Below the pieces are notes generated by a model. The model was not told the origin of the DNA and did no database searches. It saw nothing but the letters and a program-made list of their open reading frames with translations. A stretch of DNA of 64,000 bases. Source: Pseudomonas mangiferae. Its GTDB lineage: Bacteria > Pseudomonadota > Gammaproteobacteria > Pseudomonadales > Pseudomonadaceae. Shown here piece by piece: positions 55,073 to 63,953 of this stretch. Location of the stretch: the NCBI RefSeq assembly GCF_007109405.1, contig NZ_VJOY01000004.1:186001-250000 (forward strand), written 5' to 3'. The position numbers and the translations under genes are program-made. Within the stretch, counting starts at the first letter, position 1. Each line of letters opens with the position of its first letter.

Positions 55073-55762
55073 ATGAAGCTGCGCCATGCGGTGCCCCTGG
55101 GCATGCTGGTGGGGGCGCTCGGCATCGGCCTGGCGGTGCCCGGCTGGCAGGTTCCCGGCCGCTGGAATCCCTGGGCACCCCTGGACATCCGCGAGACGCC
55201 CAACTGGCTGACCGGCTACAAGCTATGGCGCCTGCAGGACGACCGCGAGCTGTGTGCCCAGGTCCTGCGGACGTCGCCGCTGCGCTACCAGCCCATGGCC
55301 GACTCCACCCCCGCCGCGGACTGCCCGGTACGCAACAGCGTCCGGGTCATGGCCTCCAGTGCCACCTTCAGCAGCAGCTTCCTCGCCACCTGCCCGCTGG
55401 CGGCCGCCTACGCGCTGTTCGAGGTGCATGGCCTGCAACCCGCGGCCCAGGCGGCGTTCGGCCAGCCGGTGGCGCGGGTCGAGCACCTGGGCAGCTTCGC
55501 CTGCCGGAACATCGCCAACAGCCGCTGGCGCAGCCAGCACGCCTCGGCCAATGCCCTGGACATCGCCGGCTTCCGCCTGCGGGATGGCCGCCGCATCAGC
55601 GTCGCCAGGGACTGGCGCGGCGACGGCGACGAGGCGCGCTTCCTGCGGGCGGTGCACCAGGCGGCCTGCAGCCGCTTCAACATCACCCTCGGGCCGGACT
55701 ACAACGCGGCGCACCGCGACCACTTCCACGTGGACATGGGCCTGATGCGCCTGTGCCGGTGA
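55073..55762 (+). CDS. Extensin-like C-terminal domain protein
   Basis: A 229-residue exported or membrane-anchored protein with an N-terminal hydrophobic stretch (about 8-24) and an extensin-like C-terminal domain. It has four or more conserved cysteines, [16 protein letters not shown] (about 159-174) and [10 protein letters not shown] near the end. The His/Asp layout resembles D-Ala-D-Ala peptidase-type zinc sites (HxxxxxxD and HxH), so a cell-wall peptidase role is plausible but unproven. It begins seven bases after the preceding gene. Confidence 0.88.
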   Translation: MKLRHAVPLGMLVGALGIGLAVPGWQVPGRWNPWAPLDIRETPNWLTGYKLWRLQDDRELCAQVLRTSPLRYQPMADSTPAADCPVRNSVRVMASSATFSSSFLATCPLAAAYALFEVHGLQPAAQAAFGQPVARVEHLGSFACRNIANSRWRSQHASANALDIAGFRLRDGRRISVARDWRGDGDEARFLRAVHQAACSRFNITLGPDYNAAHRDHFHVDMGLMRLCR

Positions 55763-55821
55763 GCGCCGCGCCGGCCGCTCTGGCAGAATGCCGCCCACGT
55801 TCCGACGAGTCCCCCCCAGCG

Positions 55822-56607
55822 ATGCACGATCCCGATCCCGCCACCCTGCGCATCCGCGCCGACGCCCTCGCTCCCGTCCATGAAGCGGCCCTGCGGGCCT
55901 GGGCCCTGCGCCTCGGTTTGCCCCTGGATGGCGAGGCGGACTTCGCCCTGCAACTGGGGGAGGAGGGCTTGCAGCTGGTGGAGCTGGGCCCCGGCGCTCC
56001 GGGGCCGGTGCGGGTGGACTTCGTCGCCGGCGCCACCGCCCACCGGCGCCTGTATGGCGGCGGCAGCGGCCAGATGATCGCCAAGGCGGTGGGGTTGCAG
56101 CCCGGCATTCGCCCGCAGGTGCTGGATGCCACCGCCGGGCTTGGCAAGGACGCCTTCGTCCTGGCCTCCCTGGGGTGCGAAGTGACCCTGGTGGAGCGCC
56201 AGCCGCTGATCGCTGCCCTGCTGGAAGACGGCCTGTCGCGGGCCGCCCGGGACGCCGAGGTGGCGCCGATCGCCGCGCGCATGCACCTGCGGACCGGCGA
56301 CGCGGTAGCCCTGATGGCCGCGTGGGACGCGCCGGTGCCCCAGGTGATTCACCTGGACCCGATGTTCCCCCACCGGGACAAGAGCGCCCTGGTGAAGAAG
56401 GAGATGCGTCTGTTCCGCCCCCTGGTGGGCGACGACCCGGATGCGCCGGCGCTGCTGGCCGCGGCCCTGGCGCTGGCCAGCCACCGGGTGGTGGTCAAGC
56501 GCCCGCGCAAGGCGCCGTGCATCGACGGGCCCAAGCCGGGCTACGCCCTGGAAGGCAAGTCCAGCCGCTACGACATCTACCCGAAGAAGGCCTTGGACAA
56601 GCCTTGA
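55822..56607 (+). CDS. rsmJ: 16S rRNA (guanine-N2)-methyltransferase RsmJ
   Basis: Methylates G1516 of 16S rRNA. The 261-residue product has the SAM site [19 protein letters not shown] (about 98-116) and the catalytic [20 protein letters not shown] near 177. I choose ATG 55822 ([12 protein letters not shown]); the frame is open far upstream across the extensin-like gene, but those codons are its shadow. Confidence 0.94.
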   Translation: MHDPDPATLRIRADALAPVHEAALRAWALRLGLPLDGEADFALQLGEEGLQLVELGPGAPGPVRVDFVAGATAHRRLYGGGSGQMIAKAVGLQPGIRPQVLDATAGLGKDAFVLASLGCEVTLVERQPLIAALLEDGLSRAARDAEVAPIAARMHLRTGDAVALMAAWDAPVPQVIHLDPMFPHRDKSALVKKEMRLFRPLVGDDPDAPALLAAALALASHRVVVKRPRKAPCIDGPKPGYALEGKSSRYDIYPKKALDKP

Positions 56608-56617
56608 GCCCGGGCCC

Positions 56618-57256
56618 TCAGGGGCGGTAGGCGCGGACGAACAACCCCACCACGTCGTCCAGGTGTTCCGCCGCGCTCGCGGCGTCCAAGGCATCGCTGC
56701 ATCCCAGCAGCAGGCGGAAGTGGTGGGCACCCTTGAGCAGGCAGAGGAAATGCTCGGCGGCGCGGGCCGGCTGCTTGACGCGCAGCAACTCGGCATGGTC
56801 CATGGCCAGCAGCAGCCGCGCCAGCACGTCCAGCACCCGCTGCGGCCCCGCCTCGAAGAACAGCCGCGCCAGGGTCGGGTCCTGGCTCGCCATGGCGATC
56901 ATCAGCCGGTGCAGTTGCAGCGACTCGGGGTCGTCGATCAATTGCAGGAAGCGCTGGCCGATGTTGCGCAGCACCTGGTCCGCCGGCACGCCCGGTGGCA
57001 GCGCGAAGATCAGGTCGGGCAGCTGCTCTTCGCACTTGGCCTTCACCGCCTCGGAAAACAGCGTCTCCTTGTCGGTGAAATGACTGTACACGGTCAGTTT
57101 GGAGACGCCGGCGCGGGCGGCGATGGCGTCCATGCTGCTGCCGTCGTAGCCGTTGCGCAGGAACAGCTGCTTGGCCGCCTCGAGGATCGCCTGGCGCTTG
57201 ACCAAGTCCTTGGGGCGACCGGGACCGCTGCCGGTTGTTTTCTTTGTCTCGGACAT
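56618..57256 (-). CDS. mexL: TetR-family repressor MexL
   Basis: A 212-residue TetR repressor with its helix-turn-helix at about residues 20-65 (MDAIAARAGVSKLTVYSHF). It is divergent from mexJK across 89 bases. In P. aeruginosa MexL represses mexJK and itself. The rsmJ-mexL-mexJ-mexK order here is the same, which supports orthology. Confidence 0.92.
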   Translation of the reverse strand: MSETKKTTGSGPGRPKDLVKRQAILEAAKQLFLRNGYDGSSMDAIAARAGVSKLTVYSHFTDKETLFSEAVKAKCEEQLPDLIFALPPGVPADQVLRNIGQRFLQLIDDPESLQLHRLMIAMASQDPTLARLFFEAGPQRVLDVLARLLLAMDHAELLRVKQPARAAEHFLCLLKGAHHFRLLLGCSDALDAASAAEHLDDVVGLFVRAYRP

Positions 57257-57263
57257 CGTCTTA

Positions 57264-57308
57264 ATACTGGACTGGTCAGTTCGCTAATTTTAGTATGCCG
57301 GCCAGTAT
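57264..57308. promoter_or_regulatory. Candidate MexL operator region
   Basis: ATACTGG at 57264-57270 and CCAGTAT at 57302-57308 are inverted copies 31 bases apart. ACTG-GT-CAGT at 57271-57280 adds a second dyad, and the AT-rich stretch CTAATTTTAGTAT lies between them. This is the only structured sequence between the divergent starts and likely holds both promoters and the repressor site. Confidence 0.5.
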
Positions 57309-57345
57309 AAGTACTCCAACCGCACCCTGCGAAAGGTCATTCGTC

Positions 57346-58446
57346 ATGATCCGGCATGCCCCGCGCGTCGCGCTGTCCCTGGCTGTGTCCCTGCTGCTCG
57401 TCGCCTGCAGCGAACCCGAACCCGTCACCCAGGCCCCGCGCCCGGTGCTGGTGGTCCATCCGCAACCTGCCGCCGACGCCGTGGAGAGCTTTTCGGGCGA
57501 GGTGCGGGCGCGCTTCGAGCCGGAGCTGGCGTTCCGCATCGGCGGCAAGGTGGCCCGGCGGCTGGTGGAGGTGGGCGACCGGGTGAAGAAGGACCAGCCC
57601 CTGGCGGCCCTCGATCCCCAGGACGTGGGCCTGCAGCTGGACGCCAGCCGCGCCCAGCTGACCGCCGCCGAGGCCAACCTGCGCCTGGCCCGCGCCGAGC
57701 GCGAGCGCTACCGCAAGCTGCTGGACCGGCAGATGATCAGCCACTCCCAGTACGACACCGTGGAAAACCAGTACCTCGCCGGCGAGGCGCGGCTCAACCA
57801 GCTGCGCGCCGAGTACAACGTGGCCGGCAACCAGGCCGGCTATGCGGTGCTGCGGGCGCCGCGGGACGGGGTGATCGCCAGCCGGAACCTGGAGGCGGGC
57901 CAGGTGGTGGCCGCCGGGCAGACGGTATTCACCCTGGCGGTGGACGGCGAGCGGGAGGTGTCCATCGCCATTCCCGAGCACGCCGTGGGGCGTTTCCGGG
58001 TCGGCCAGGCGGTGGTGGTGGAGCTCTGGTCGCGACCCGGGCAACGCTTCGCCGCGCACCTGCGGGAGCTGTCCCCCAGCGCCGATGCGCAATCGCGGAC
58101 CTTCGCCGCCCGGGTGGCCTTCGGTGACGGCGGCATCGGCGCCGAGCCGGGCCAGAGCGCCCGGGTGTTCCTGCAGGCCGAGGGCGACGGGGTGCTGTCG
58201 GTCCCCCTCTCGGCCCTGGCCGCGGAGAAGGGTGAGCCGTACGTCTGGGTGGTCCAGGCGGACGCCACCCTGCACCGGGCGCCGGTGCGGGTCGGCGCCT
58301 ACGGCGAGGAGCGGGTGCCGGTGCTGGACGGGCTGAAGCCGGACGACTGGATCGTCGCGGCTGGCGTGCAGGTGCTGCGGGAGGCCCAGGCGGTGCGCCC
58401 GGTGGACCGGGACAACCGGGCCGTGCAACTGGCGGCGAAGGAGTAG
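57346..58446 (+). CDS. mexJ: RND efflux periplasmic adaptor MexJ
   Basis: Membrane-fusion protein that links MexK to an outer-membrane channel. The 366-residue product has a lipobox LLLVACSEP (Cys near 19), the biotinyl-lipoyl halves (GKVARRLVEVGDRVKKDQPL and VLRAPRDGVIASRNLEAGQ) around a helical hairpin (about 95-160), and a C-terminal beta-barrel. I choose ATG 57346. No outer-membrane channel gene is beside it, as in P. aeruginosa, where OprM or OpmH serves. Confidence 0.94.
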   Translation: MIRHAPRVALSLAVSLLLVACSEPEPVTQAPRPVLVVHPQPAADAVESFSGEVRARFEPELAFRIGGKVARRLVEVGDRVKKDQPLAALDPQDVGLQLDASRAQLTAAEANLRLARAERERYRKLLDRQMISHSQYDTVENQYLAGEARLNQLRAEYNVAGNQAGYAVLRAPRDGVIASRNLEAGQVVAAGQTVFTLAVDGEREVSIAIPEHAVGRFRVGQAVVVELWSRPGQRFAAHLRELSPSADAQSRTFAARVAFGDGGIGAEPGQSARVFLQAEGDGVLSVPLSALAAEKGEPYVWVVQADATLHRAPVRVGAYGEERVPVLDGLKPDDWIVAAGVQVLREAQAVRPVDRDNRAVQLAAKE

Positions 58447-58450
58447 GGCG

Positions 58451-61400
58451 ATGGGCTTCAACCTGTCCGAGTGGGCGCTGAAGAACCGCCAGATCGTCCT
58501 TTACCTCATGCTGCTGATGGGCATCGTCGGCGCCCTCGCCTATGGCCGCCTGGGGCAGAGCGAGGACCCGCCGTTCACCTTCAAGGCCATGGTGATCCGC
58601 ACCCTCTGGCCCGGCGCCACCGCCGAAGAGGTGGCGCGCCAGGTCACCGAGCGCATCGAGAAGAAGCTGATGGAGACCGGCGACTACGATCGCATCGTCT
58701 CCTTCTCCCGGCCCGGTGAATCCCAGGTGACCTTCCTCGCCCGCGATTCCATGCGGTCGACGGAAATCCCCGACCTCTGGTACCAGGTGCGCAAGAAGGT
58801 GGCCGATATCCGCCATGCCCTGCCGCCGAACATCCAGGGGCCGTTCTACAACGACGAGTTCGGCACCACCTTCGGCAACATCTACGCCCTCACCGGCGCC
58901 GGCTTCGACTATGCCGTGCTCAAGGACTACGCGGACCGCCTGCAACTGCAGCTGCAGCGGGTCCCGGACGTGGGCAAGGTGGACCTGCTGGGGTTGCAGG
59001 ACGAGAAGATCTGGATCGAGCTTTCAAACGTCAAGGCGGCCACCCTGGGCGTGCCCCTGGCCGCCGTGCAGGAGGCCCTGGAGGCGCAGAACGCGGTGTC
59101 CGCGGCGGGCTTCTTCGAGACTGCCAGCGACCGGGTGCAGTTGCGGGTCAGTGGGCGTTTCGACTCCGTGGAGGACATCCGCGCTTTCCCCATCCGGGTG
59201 GGCGACCGCACCTTCCGCCTGGGGGACGTGGCCACCGTGCAGCGCGGCTTCAACGACCCGCCGGCACCGCGCATGCGCTTCATGAGCGAGGATGCCCTGG
59301 GCCTGGCCGTGTCCATGAAGGACGGTGGCGACATCCTCGCCCTGGGCAAGGCCCTGGAGCATGAGTTCGCTCGCCTGCAGGACACGCTGCCGGCGGGTAT
59401 GCAGCTGCGCAAGGTGTCCGACCAGCCGGCGGCGGTGAAGACCGGGGTGGGCGAGTTCATCCGGGTGCTTACCGAGGCCCTGGTGATCGTGCTGCTGGTG
59501 AGTTTCTTCTCCCTGGGGCTGCGTACCGGGCTGGTGGTGGCACTGTCGATCCCCCTGGTGCTGGCCATGACCTTCGCCGCCATGGCCTATTTCGGCATCG
59601 GCCTGCACAAGATTTCCCTGGGTGCCCTGGTGCTGGCCCTGGGGCTGCTGGTGGACGACGCGATCATCGCGGTGGAGATGATGGCCATCAAGATGGAGCA
59701 GGGGTTGAGCCGGCTGAAGGCGGCCAGCTACGCCTGGAGCAGTACCGCCTTCCCGATGCTCACCGGCACCCTGATCACCGCCGCCGGCTTCCTGCCCATC
59801 GCCACCGCGCAGTCCAGCACCGGCGAATACACCCGCTCGATCTTCCAGGTGGTGACCATCGCCTTGCTGATGTCGTGGATTGCGGCGGTGATGTTCGTGC
59901 CGTTCCTCGGCGACCGGCTGCTGCCGGACCTCGCCGCCCGGCACCGCCAGGCCCATGGCGACGGCACCCACGACCCCTACGCCACGCCGTTCTACCGCCG
60001 TGTGCGCAGCCTGGTGGGCTGGTGCGTGGGGCACCGCAAGACGGTGATCGTGCTGACCCTGGCGCTGTTCGTCGGCGCGCTGATGCTGTTCCGCTTCGTG
60101 CCCCAGCAGTTCTTCCCGGCCTCCAGCCGCCTGGAGCTGATGGTGGACCTCAAGCTGGCGGAAGGCGCCTCCCTGCGGGCCACGGAAGACGAGGCCCGGC
60201 GCCTGGAGACCCTGCTGCAGGCGCACCCCGGCATCGAGAACTACACCGCCTACGTCGGCACCGGCTCGCCGCGCTTCTACCTGCCCCTGGACCAGCAACT
60301 GCCGGCTCCCAGCTTCGCCCAGTTCGTGGTGCTGACGACCAGCATCGAGGACCGCGAGGCGGTGCGCCGGTGGCTGATCGACACCCTGGACGAGCGCTTC
60401 CCGGCGCTGCGCAGCCGGGTCTCGCGCCTGGAGAACGGGCCGCCGGTGGGCTACCCGGTGCAGTTCCGGGTGAGCGGCGAACACATCGATGAAGTGCGGG
60501 CCCTGGCGCGCCGGGTGGCCGCCAAGGTGGCGGCGAACCCCCAGGTGGTGAGCGTCCACCTGGACTGGGAGGAGCCCAGCAAGATCGTCCGGCTGAACGT
60601 CGACCAGGACCGCGCCCGGGCCCTGGGGGTGACCACCGCCGAGCTGTCGCGCTTCCTGCAGGGCTCGTTGTCCGGCGCCAGCGTCAACCAGTACCGGGAG
60701 GACAACGAACTGATCGAGATCCTCCTGCGCGGCGCCGCCCACGAGCGCCAGTCTCTGGCGGAGCTGCCCAGCCTGGCGGTGCCCACCTCCCATGGCCGCA
60801 GCGTGCCGCTGTCGCAGATCGCCACCCTAGAGTACGGCTTCGAGGAAGGGGTGATCTGGCACCGCAACCGCCTGCCCACGGTCACCGTGCGCGCCGACAT
60901 CTACGGCACCGCCCAGCCGGCCACCCTGGTGGGGCAGATCGAGCCTACCCTGGCGCCGATCCGCGCCGAGCTGCCCAGCGGCTACCTGCTGGAAGTGGGC
61001 GGCACGGTGGAAGACTCGGCCCGCGGCCAGCGCTCGGTGAACGCCGGCATGCCGCTGTTCCTGGTGGTGGTGATAAGCCTGCTGATGGTGCAGTTGCGCA
61101 GCTTTTCCCGGGCGGCCATGGTCTTCCTCACCGCGCCCCTGGGGCTGATCGGCGTGACCCTGTTCCTGCTGGTGTTCCGCCAGCCATTCGGCTTCGTGGC
61201 GATGCTCGGCACCATCGCCCTGGCGGGGATGATCATGCGCAATTCGGTGATCCTGGTGGACCAGATCGAGCAGGACGTGGCGGCCGGGCTGGATCGCTGG
61301 AACGCGGTGGTCGAGGCCACCGTGCGGCGCTTCCGCCCCATCGTGCTGACCGCCCTGGCGGCGGTGCTGGCGATGATCCCGCTGTCCCGCAGCGTGTTCT

Positions 61401-61513
61401 TCGGGCCGATGGCGGTGGCGATCATGGGTGGGCTGATCGTCGCTACGGCGCTGACCCTGCTGTTCCTGCCGGCGCTGTACGCCGCCTGGTTCCGGGTACG
61501 CCGCGCAGCCTGA
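58451..61513 (+). CDS. mexK: RND efflux transporter MexK
   Basis: Proton-driven inner-membrane pump of 1020 residues with twelve membrane spans and two large periplasmic loops. The GLLVDDAIIAVEMM segment (about 398-411) carries the paired Asp of the proton relay in TM4, with the matching Lys/Thr in TM10 expected near 920-930. It starts five bases after mexJ, with AAGGAG over the mexJ stop codon. In P. aeruginosa MexJK exports triclosan and some antibiotics. Confidence 0.96.
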   Translation: MGFNLSEWALKNRQIVLYLMLLMGIVGALAYGRLGQSEDPPFTFKAMVIRTLWPGATAEEVARQVTERIEKKLMETGDYDRIVSFSRPGESQVTFLARDSMRSTEIPDLWYQVRKKVADIRHALPPNIQGPFYNDEFGTTFGNIYALTGAGFDYAVLKDYADRLQLQLQRVPDVGKVDLLGLQDEKIWIELSNVKAATLGVPLAAVQEALEAQNAVSAAGFFETASDRVQLRVSGRFDSVEDIRAFPIRVGDRTFRLGDVATVQRGFNDPPAPRMRFMSEDALGLAVSMKDGGDILALGKALEHEFARLQDTLPAGMQLRKVSDQPAAVKTGVGEFIRVLTEALVIVLLVSFFSLGLRTGLVVALSIPLVLAMTFAAMAYFGIGLHKISLGALVLALGLLVDDAIIAVEMMAIKMEQGLSRLKAASYAWSSTAFPMLTGTLITAAGFLPIATAQSSTGEYTRSIFQVVTIALLMSWIAAVMFVPFLGDRLLPDLAARHRQAHGDGTHDPYATPFYRRVRSLVGWCVGHRKTVIVLTLALFVGALMLFRFVPQQFFPASSRLELMVDLKLAEGASLRATEDEARRLETLLQAHPGIENYTAYVGTGSPRFYLPLDQQLPAPSFAQFVVLTTSIEDREAVRRWLIDTLDERFPALRSRVSRLENGPPVGYPVQFRVSGEHIDEVRALARRVAAKVAANPQVVSVHLDWEEPSKIVRLNVDQDRARALGVTTAELSRFLQGSLSGASVNQYREDNELIEILLRGAAHERQSLAELPSLAVPTSHGRSVPLSQIATLEYGFEEGVIWHRNRLPTVTVRADIYGTAQPATLVGQIEPTLAPIRAELPSGYLLEVGGTVEDSARGQRSVNAGMPLFLVVVISLLMVQLRSFSRAAMVFLTAPLGLIGVTLFLLVFRQPFGFVAMLGTIALAGMIMRNSVILVDQIEQDVAAGLDRWNAVVEATVRRFRPIVLTALAAVLAMIPLSRSVFFGPMAVAIMGGLIVATALTLLFLPALYAAWFRVRRAA

Positions 61514-61520
61514 GAAAGCG

Positions 61521-61793
61521 CTAGTCGGCGGCGGGGGCAGCCTCGCCGTCGCCCAGCTCGCTCAGGGCATCCGGCTGGTTCTTGAAGGCCCGGGCGAAGG
61601 TGTCGCGGTTCTTCGCCATGAAGATGCCCAGCTCCTCCACCTGCTGCTCGCTGAGGGACGGCACCGCCCGGTGCAGTACCGAGGCCAGGGTTTCCGCCAG
61701 TTCGAGCATCTTGTCGTAACGGTCGGCCTCCGCCTTATCCATGAACAAACGCTCCGGATCGCGGCTGCTGCGGTACACCACTTCGACGGCCAT
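61521..61793 (-). CDS. yebG: SOS protein YebG family
   Basis: A 90-residue protein of the YebG family, with the start MAVEVVYRSSRDPERLFMDK and the LSEQQVEELGIFMAKN segment. YebG is a DNA-damage-inducible protein of unknown mechanism in E. coli. A perfect LexA box lies 33 bases upstream, so SOS control is well supported here. It converges with mexK. Confidence 0.92.
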   Translation of the reverse strand: MAVEVVYRSSRDPERLFMDKAEADRYDKMLELAETLASVLHRAVPSLSEQQVEELGIFMAKNRDTFARAFKNQPDALSELGDGEAAPAAD

Positions 61794-61826
61794 TCATCAC
61801 CTCATCCTTTCGGGCTGTAGCGTTAG

Positions 61827-61842
61827 CTGTATGGATGAACAG
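61827..61842 (-). promoter_or_regulatory. LexA (SOS) box of yebG
   Basis: CTGTATGGATGAACAG matches CTGT-N8-ACAG exactly. It lies 34 to 49 bases upstream of the yebG start codon at 61793. Confidence 0.9.
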
Positions 61843-61861
61843 TATGCCCTGCCTGGGGCAG

Positions 61862-62261
61862 GTCTGCCAAGGCTAGTCGATGGATGACACGGGTCACCTG
61901 CAGAAGGGGCTGGATCGAGTTCATCGACCGTGGCGGTCTCGACAGCCTCGTTCCAGACCCGCTCTTGGTGACCTGGTTGTCATCCAGCATGCGCAGAATG
62001 GATGTTCAAAGGCTTTTTGGGGCGGTGTTATCGGGGGCTGGACAGGAGTTGCCCAAGCCAGGGTTCTGCAGGGCGACGCGCGACCGGCTCGACACGCAGC
62101 GAGACCGATCAGGCAGGAGCGCTCGCGTTATCGCCCTGCGGCCCGCTCTGCAGCCTTTGCACACCGGTCTGCGTCGTGGTGACGCACCGGCCACGCGGCT
62201 GGCGTGGCTTCTGCATGATGGGCGAACCGACAACCCGTCGGCCGTTGTAAGGAGTGGCGCG
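61862..62261. other. Gap of about 400 bases upstream of the PsiE-like gene
   Basis: The PsiE-like frame is open back to 61884, but the upstream 126 codons look unlike protein and lack a ribosome-binding site. I found no PhoB box (CTGTCAT repeats), RNA gene or repeat. It may hold a long leader. Confidence 0.35.
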
Positions 62262-62741
62262 ATGAAGATCGACTGGGCGGAAGCCCTGCGGGAAAACGTC
62301 CATGGGCTCGCCGAGTCGCTGGGCAATCTGCTGGTGGAGACCTTCCACTACCTGGCGCTGTTCGCCATCGGCGGGATCACCGCCTGGGCGGCGGTGCTGG
62401 CGTTCCTCGGCATGGTGGAGACCGGGCACATCAGCGTGGATGACATCCTGCTGCTGTTCATCTACCTCGAGCTGGGTGCCATGGTGGGGATCTACTTCAA
62501 GACCAACCACATGCCGGTACGCTTCCTCATCTATGTGGCGATCACCGCGCTGACCCGCCTGCTGATCTCCGACGTCTCCCACCACAATCGCCCTGACGCC
62601 AGCGTGCTGTATGTGTCAGGGGCTATCCTGCTGCTGGCCCTGGCGGTGCTGGTGGTGCGCTACGCGTCGTCGCGCTTTCCTGCGGCGCCCGGGGAGGCGC
62701 GCAAGGCGGTGGCTCCGTCGACGGAGGGAGGCAAGCAGTAA
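62262..62741 (+). CDS. PsiE-family membrane protein
   Basis: A 159-residue protein with four predicted membrane spans (about 28-50, 60-78, 85-103, 118-138), matching the phosphate-starvation-inducible PsiE family (YLELGAMVGIYFKTNHMPVR). AAGGAG precedes ATG 62262 (MKIDWAEALRENVHG). The role of PsiE is not known, and no Pho box is visible upstream. Confidence 0.85.
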   Translation: MKIDWAEALRENVHGLAESLGNLLVETFHYLALFAIGGITAWAAVLAFLGMVETGHISVDDILLLFIYLELGAMVGIYFKTNHMPVRFLIYVAITALTRLLISDVSHHNRPDASVLYVSGAILLLALAVLVVRYASSRFPAAPGEARKAVAPSTEGGKQ

Positions 62742-62786
62742 GAGGACGACTCGCGGCGTACCGGGCGGGCGCCGCGAGCGGGTCGG

Positions 62787-63119
62787 TCAGATGCCTACCG
62801 CGAGGGCGACGCCGCGGCCGCTGACCCGTCCGGGTTGGCGTACCGCGCGCGGCGTCAGCTGGCCGCCGTGGCTGATGGCCAGGAGCGGCTCGGGGCTGAC
62901 GTGGCCTTCGCTCTGGGCAATGGCGTCGCGCACGCTGTCGATGACCCGGCGCAGCCGGCGGGGATCGTTGCGCTGAGCGGCCTTGATCAGCCGGCGGGCG
63001 ACCACGCCCCGGTCGTCGGCCAGGGTCATCTTGATGTCGCCGTCCATGCTCTCCAGGCTGAAATTGACCCGGTAGTGTTCCTGGAATGCTTCGGTAAGCA
63101 GTTGGAATGGGTTGTACAT
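62787..63119 (-). CDS. DUF3509 protein
   Basis: A 110-residue soluble protein beginning MYNPFQLLTEAFQEHYRVNF, typical of the Pseudomonas DUF3509 family, with KMTLADDRGVVARRLIKAAQ in the middle. Function unknown. The start at 63119 gives the family N-terminus; the frame is open upstream to 63362 but is not convincing there. Confidence 0.88.
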   Translation of the reverse strand: MYNPFQLLTEAFQEHYRVNFSLESMDGDIKMTLADDRGVVARRLIKAAQRNDPRRLRRVIDSVRDAIAQSEGHVSPEPLLAISHGGQLTPRAVRQPGRVSGRGVALAVGI

Positions 63120-63659
63120 CGCCTGCGTCCTGCAAAAACATGTTCTGGATGGACCGGGCAATGCCGGTCCGGTTCGTGCCGCCGGTCGAGCTACCGCGTG
63201 GCGAAATGTCGCAGCCTCGGCCGGGGCGGGGTATGGCGAACGTCCTGGATATGCCATGGCCGATAGTATCCGAGCCGATTGTGTCGGCTTTGCTGCAAGG
63301 GCCTGGAACGCACATGCGGCTGACGAGCGGTCGGGCCTTGGCCGGCTCTCGTCGGCCGTCATTACTTGCCGCCCCTGGTAAGGGCGTCGACCTCGTTCCT
63401 TTACAAGTACGGAAGAGACGGTCGAGGCGAAGCTCTATTAAACCCCCTGATCCGGATGAACGGGCTACCTTGACCGAGCCCAGGCACGGATCGACCGGGT
63501 GTCCGGGGTTGGTGCGGAAACATATGGTCACAGCCAGTAGTCAGCCCCTGGCAGTAAAGGCTGGCACGGCGATGGCCGCGAATGAGAACATGTCGCGTCC
63601 GCGAGCGGCTCCCGGCTGGCGCGGATGCCGTGTCGTCCGTCCTGCATTCGGAAACCGCC
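63120..63659. other. Gap of about 540 bases
   Basis: No gene is supported here. An 86-codon minus-strand frame (63401-63661) and a plus-strand frame (63112-63381) lack ribosome-binding sites and family resemblance. I searched for a Fur box ahead of the iron-related gene at 63660 and saw no GATAAT-type dyad. Confidence 0.4.
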
Positions 63660-63953
63660 ATGAGTCAGAACTCTTCGCCCGCCTGGGGCACCGCCTCGCG
63701 GGTGTCCGCCGCCGTCCTCGGTGGTTACGGGCTGTCCTACGCCAGCACCGCCTTCCTCTCCACCTTCCTGCCCATGGCCCGCGCCGACCGGGTCGCGGTG
63801 GCCAGCCTGCTGTGCTTCGCCGTGTACACCGCGGCGGTGATCTATGTCTTCGCCGCCCGCAGCGCCGCCCGCGCCTGGATCGTTTTGCTGGGGATGGGCA
63901 TCCTGCTGGGGCTGGCCACCTGGCTGGCCGGCGACTACGCGGTGCGCCCATGA
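63660..63953 (+). CDS. DUF3649 protein, iron-uptake associated
   Basis: A 97-residue membrane protein with three predicted spans (about 12-33, 43-62, 68-88), beginning MSQNSSPAWGTASRVSAAVL. DUF3649 proteins occur with PepSY and DUF3325 proteins beside TonB-dependent siderophore receptors. Here a PepSY gene follows with an ATGA overlap, which supports the call. Confidence 0.82.
   Translation: MSQNSSPAWGTASRVSAAVLGGYGLSYASTAFLSTFLPMARADRVAVASLLCFAVYTAAVIYVFAARSAARAWIVLLGMGILLGLATWLAGDYAVRP

Noticed and set aside
59024-60793. 589-codon antisense frame across mexK
   Set aside because: Antisense shadow rich in His, Gln and Gly with no domain.
61884-62261. 126-codon N-terminal extension of the PsiE-like gene
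   Set aside because: AAGGAG precedes ATG 62262, and the upstream residues match no family.
63120-63659. Fur box for the DUF3649-PepSY cluster
   Set aside because: No GATAAT-like dyad was seen; the promoter may lie further upstream in another gene of the cluster.
63401-63661. 86-codon minus-strand frame ahead of the DUF3649 gene
   Set aside because: No ribosome-binding site or recognisable domain; composition is Arg/Pro/Ser-rich like a shadow.
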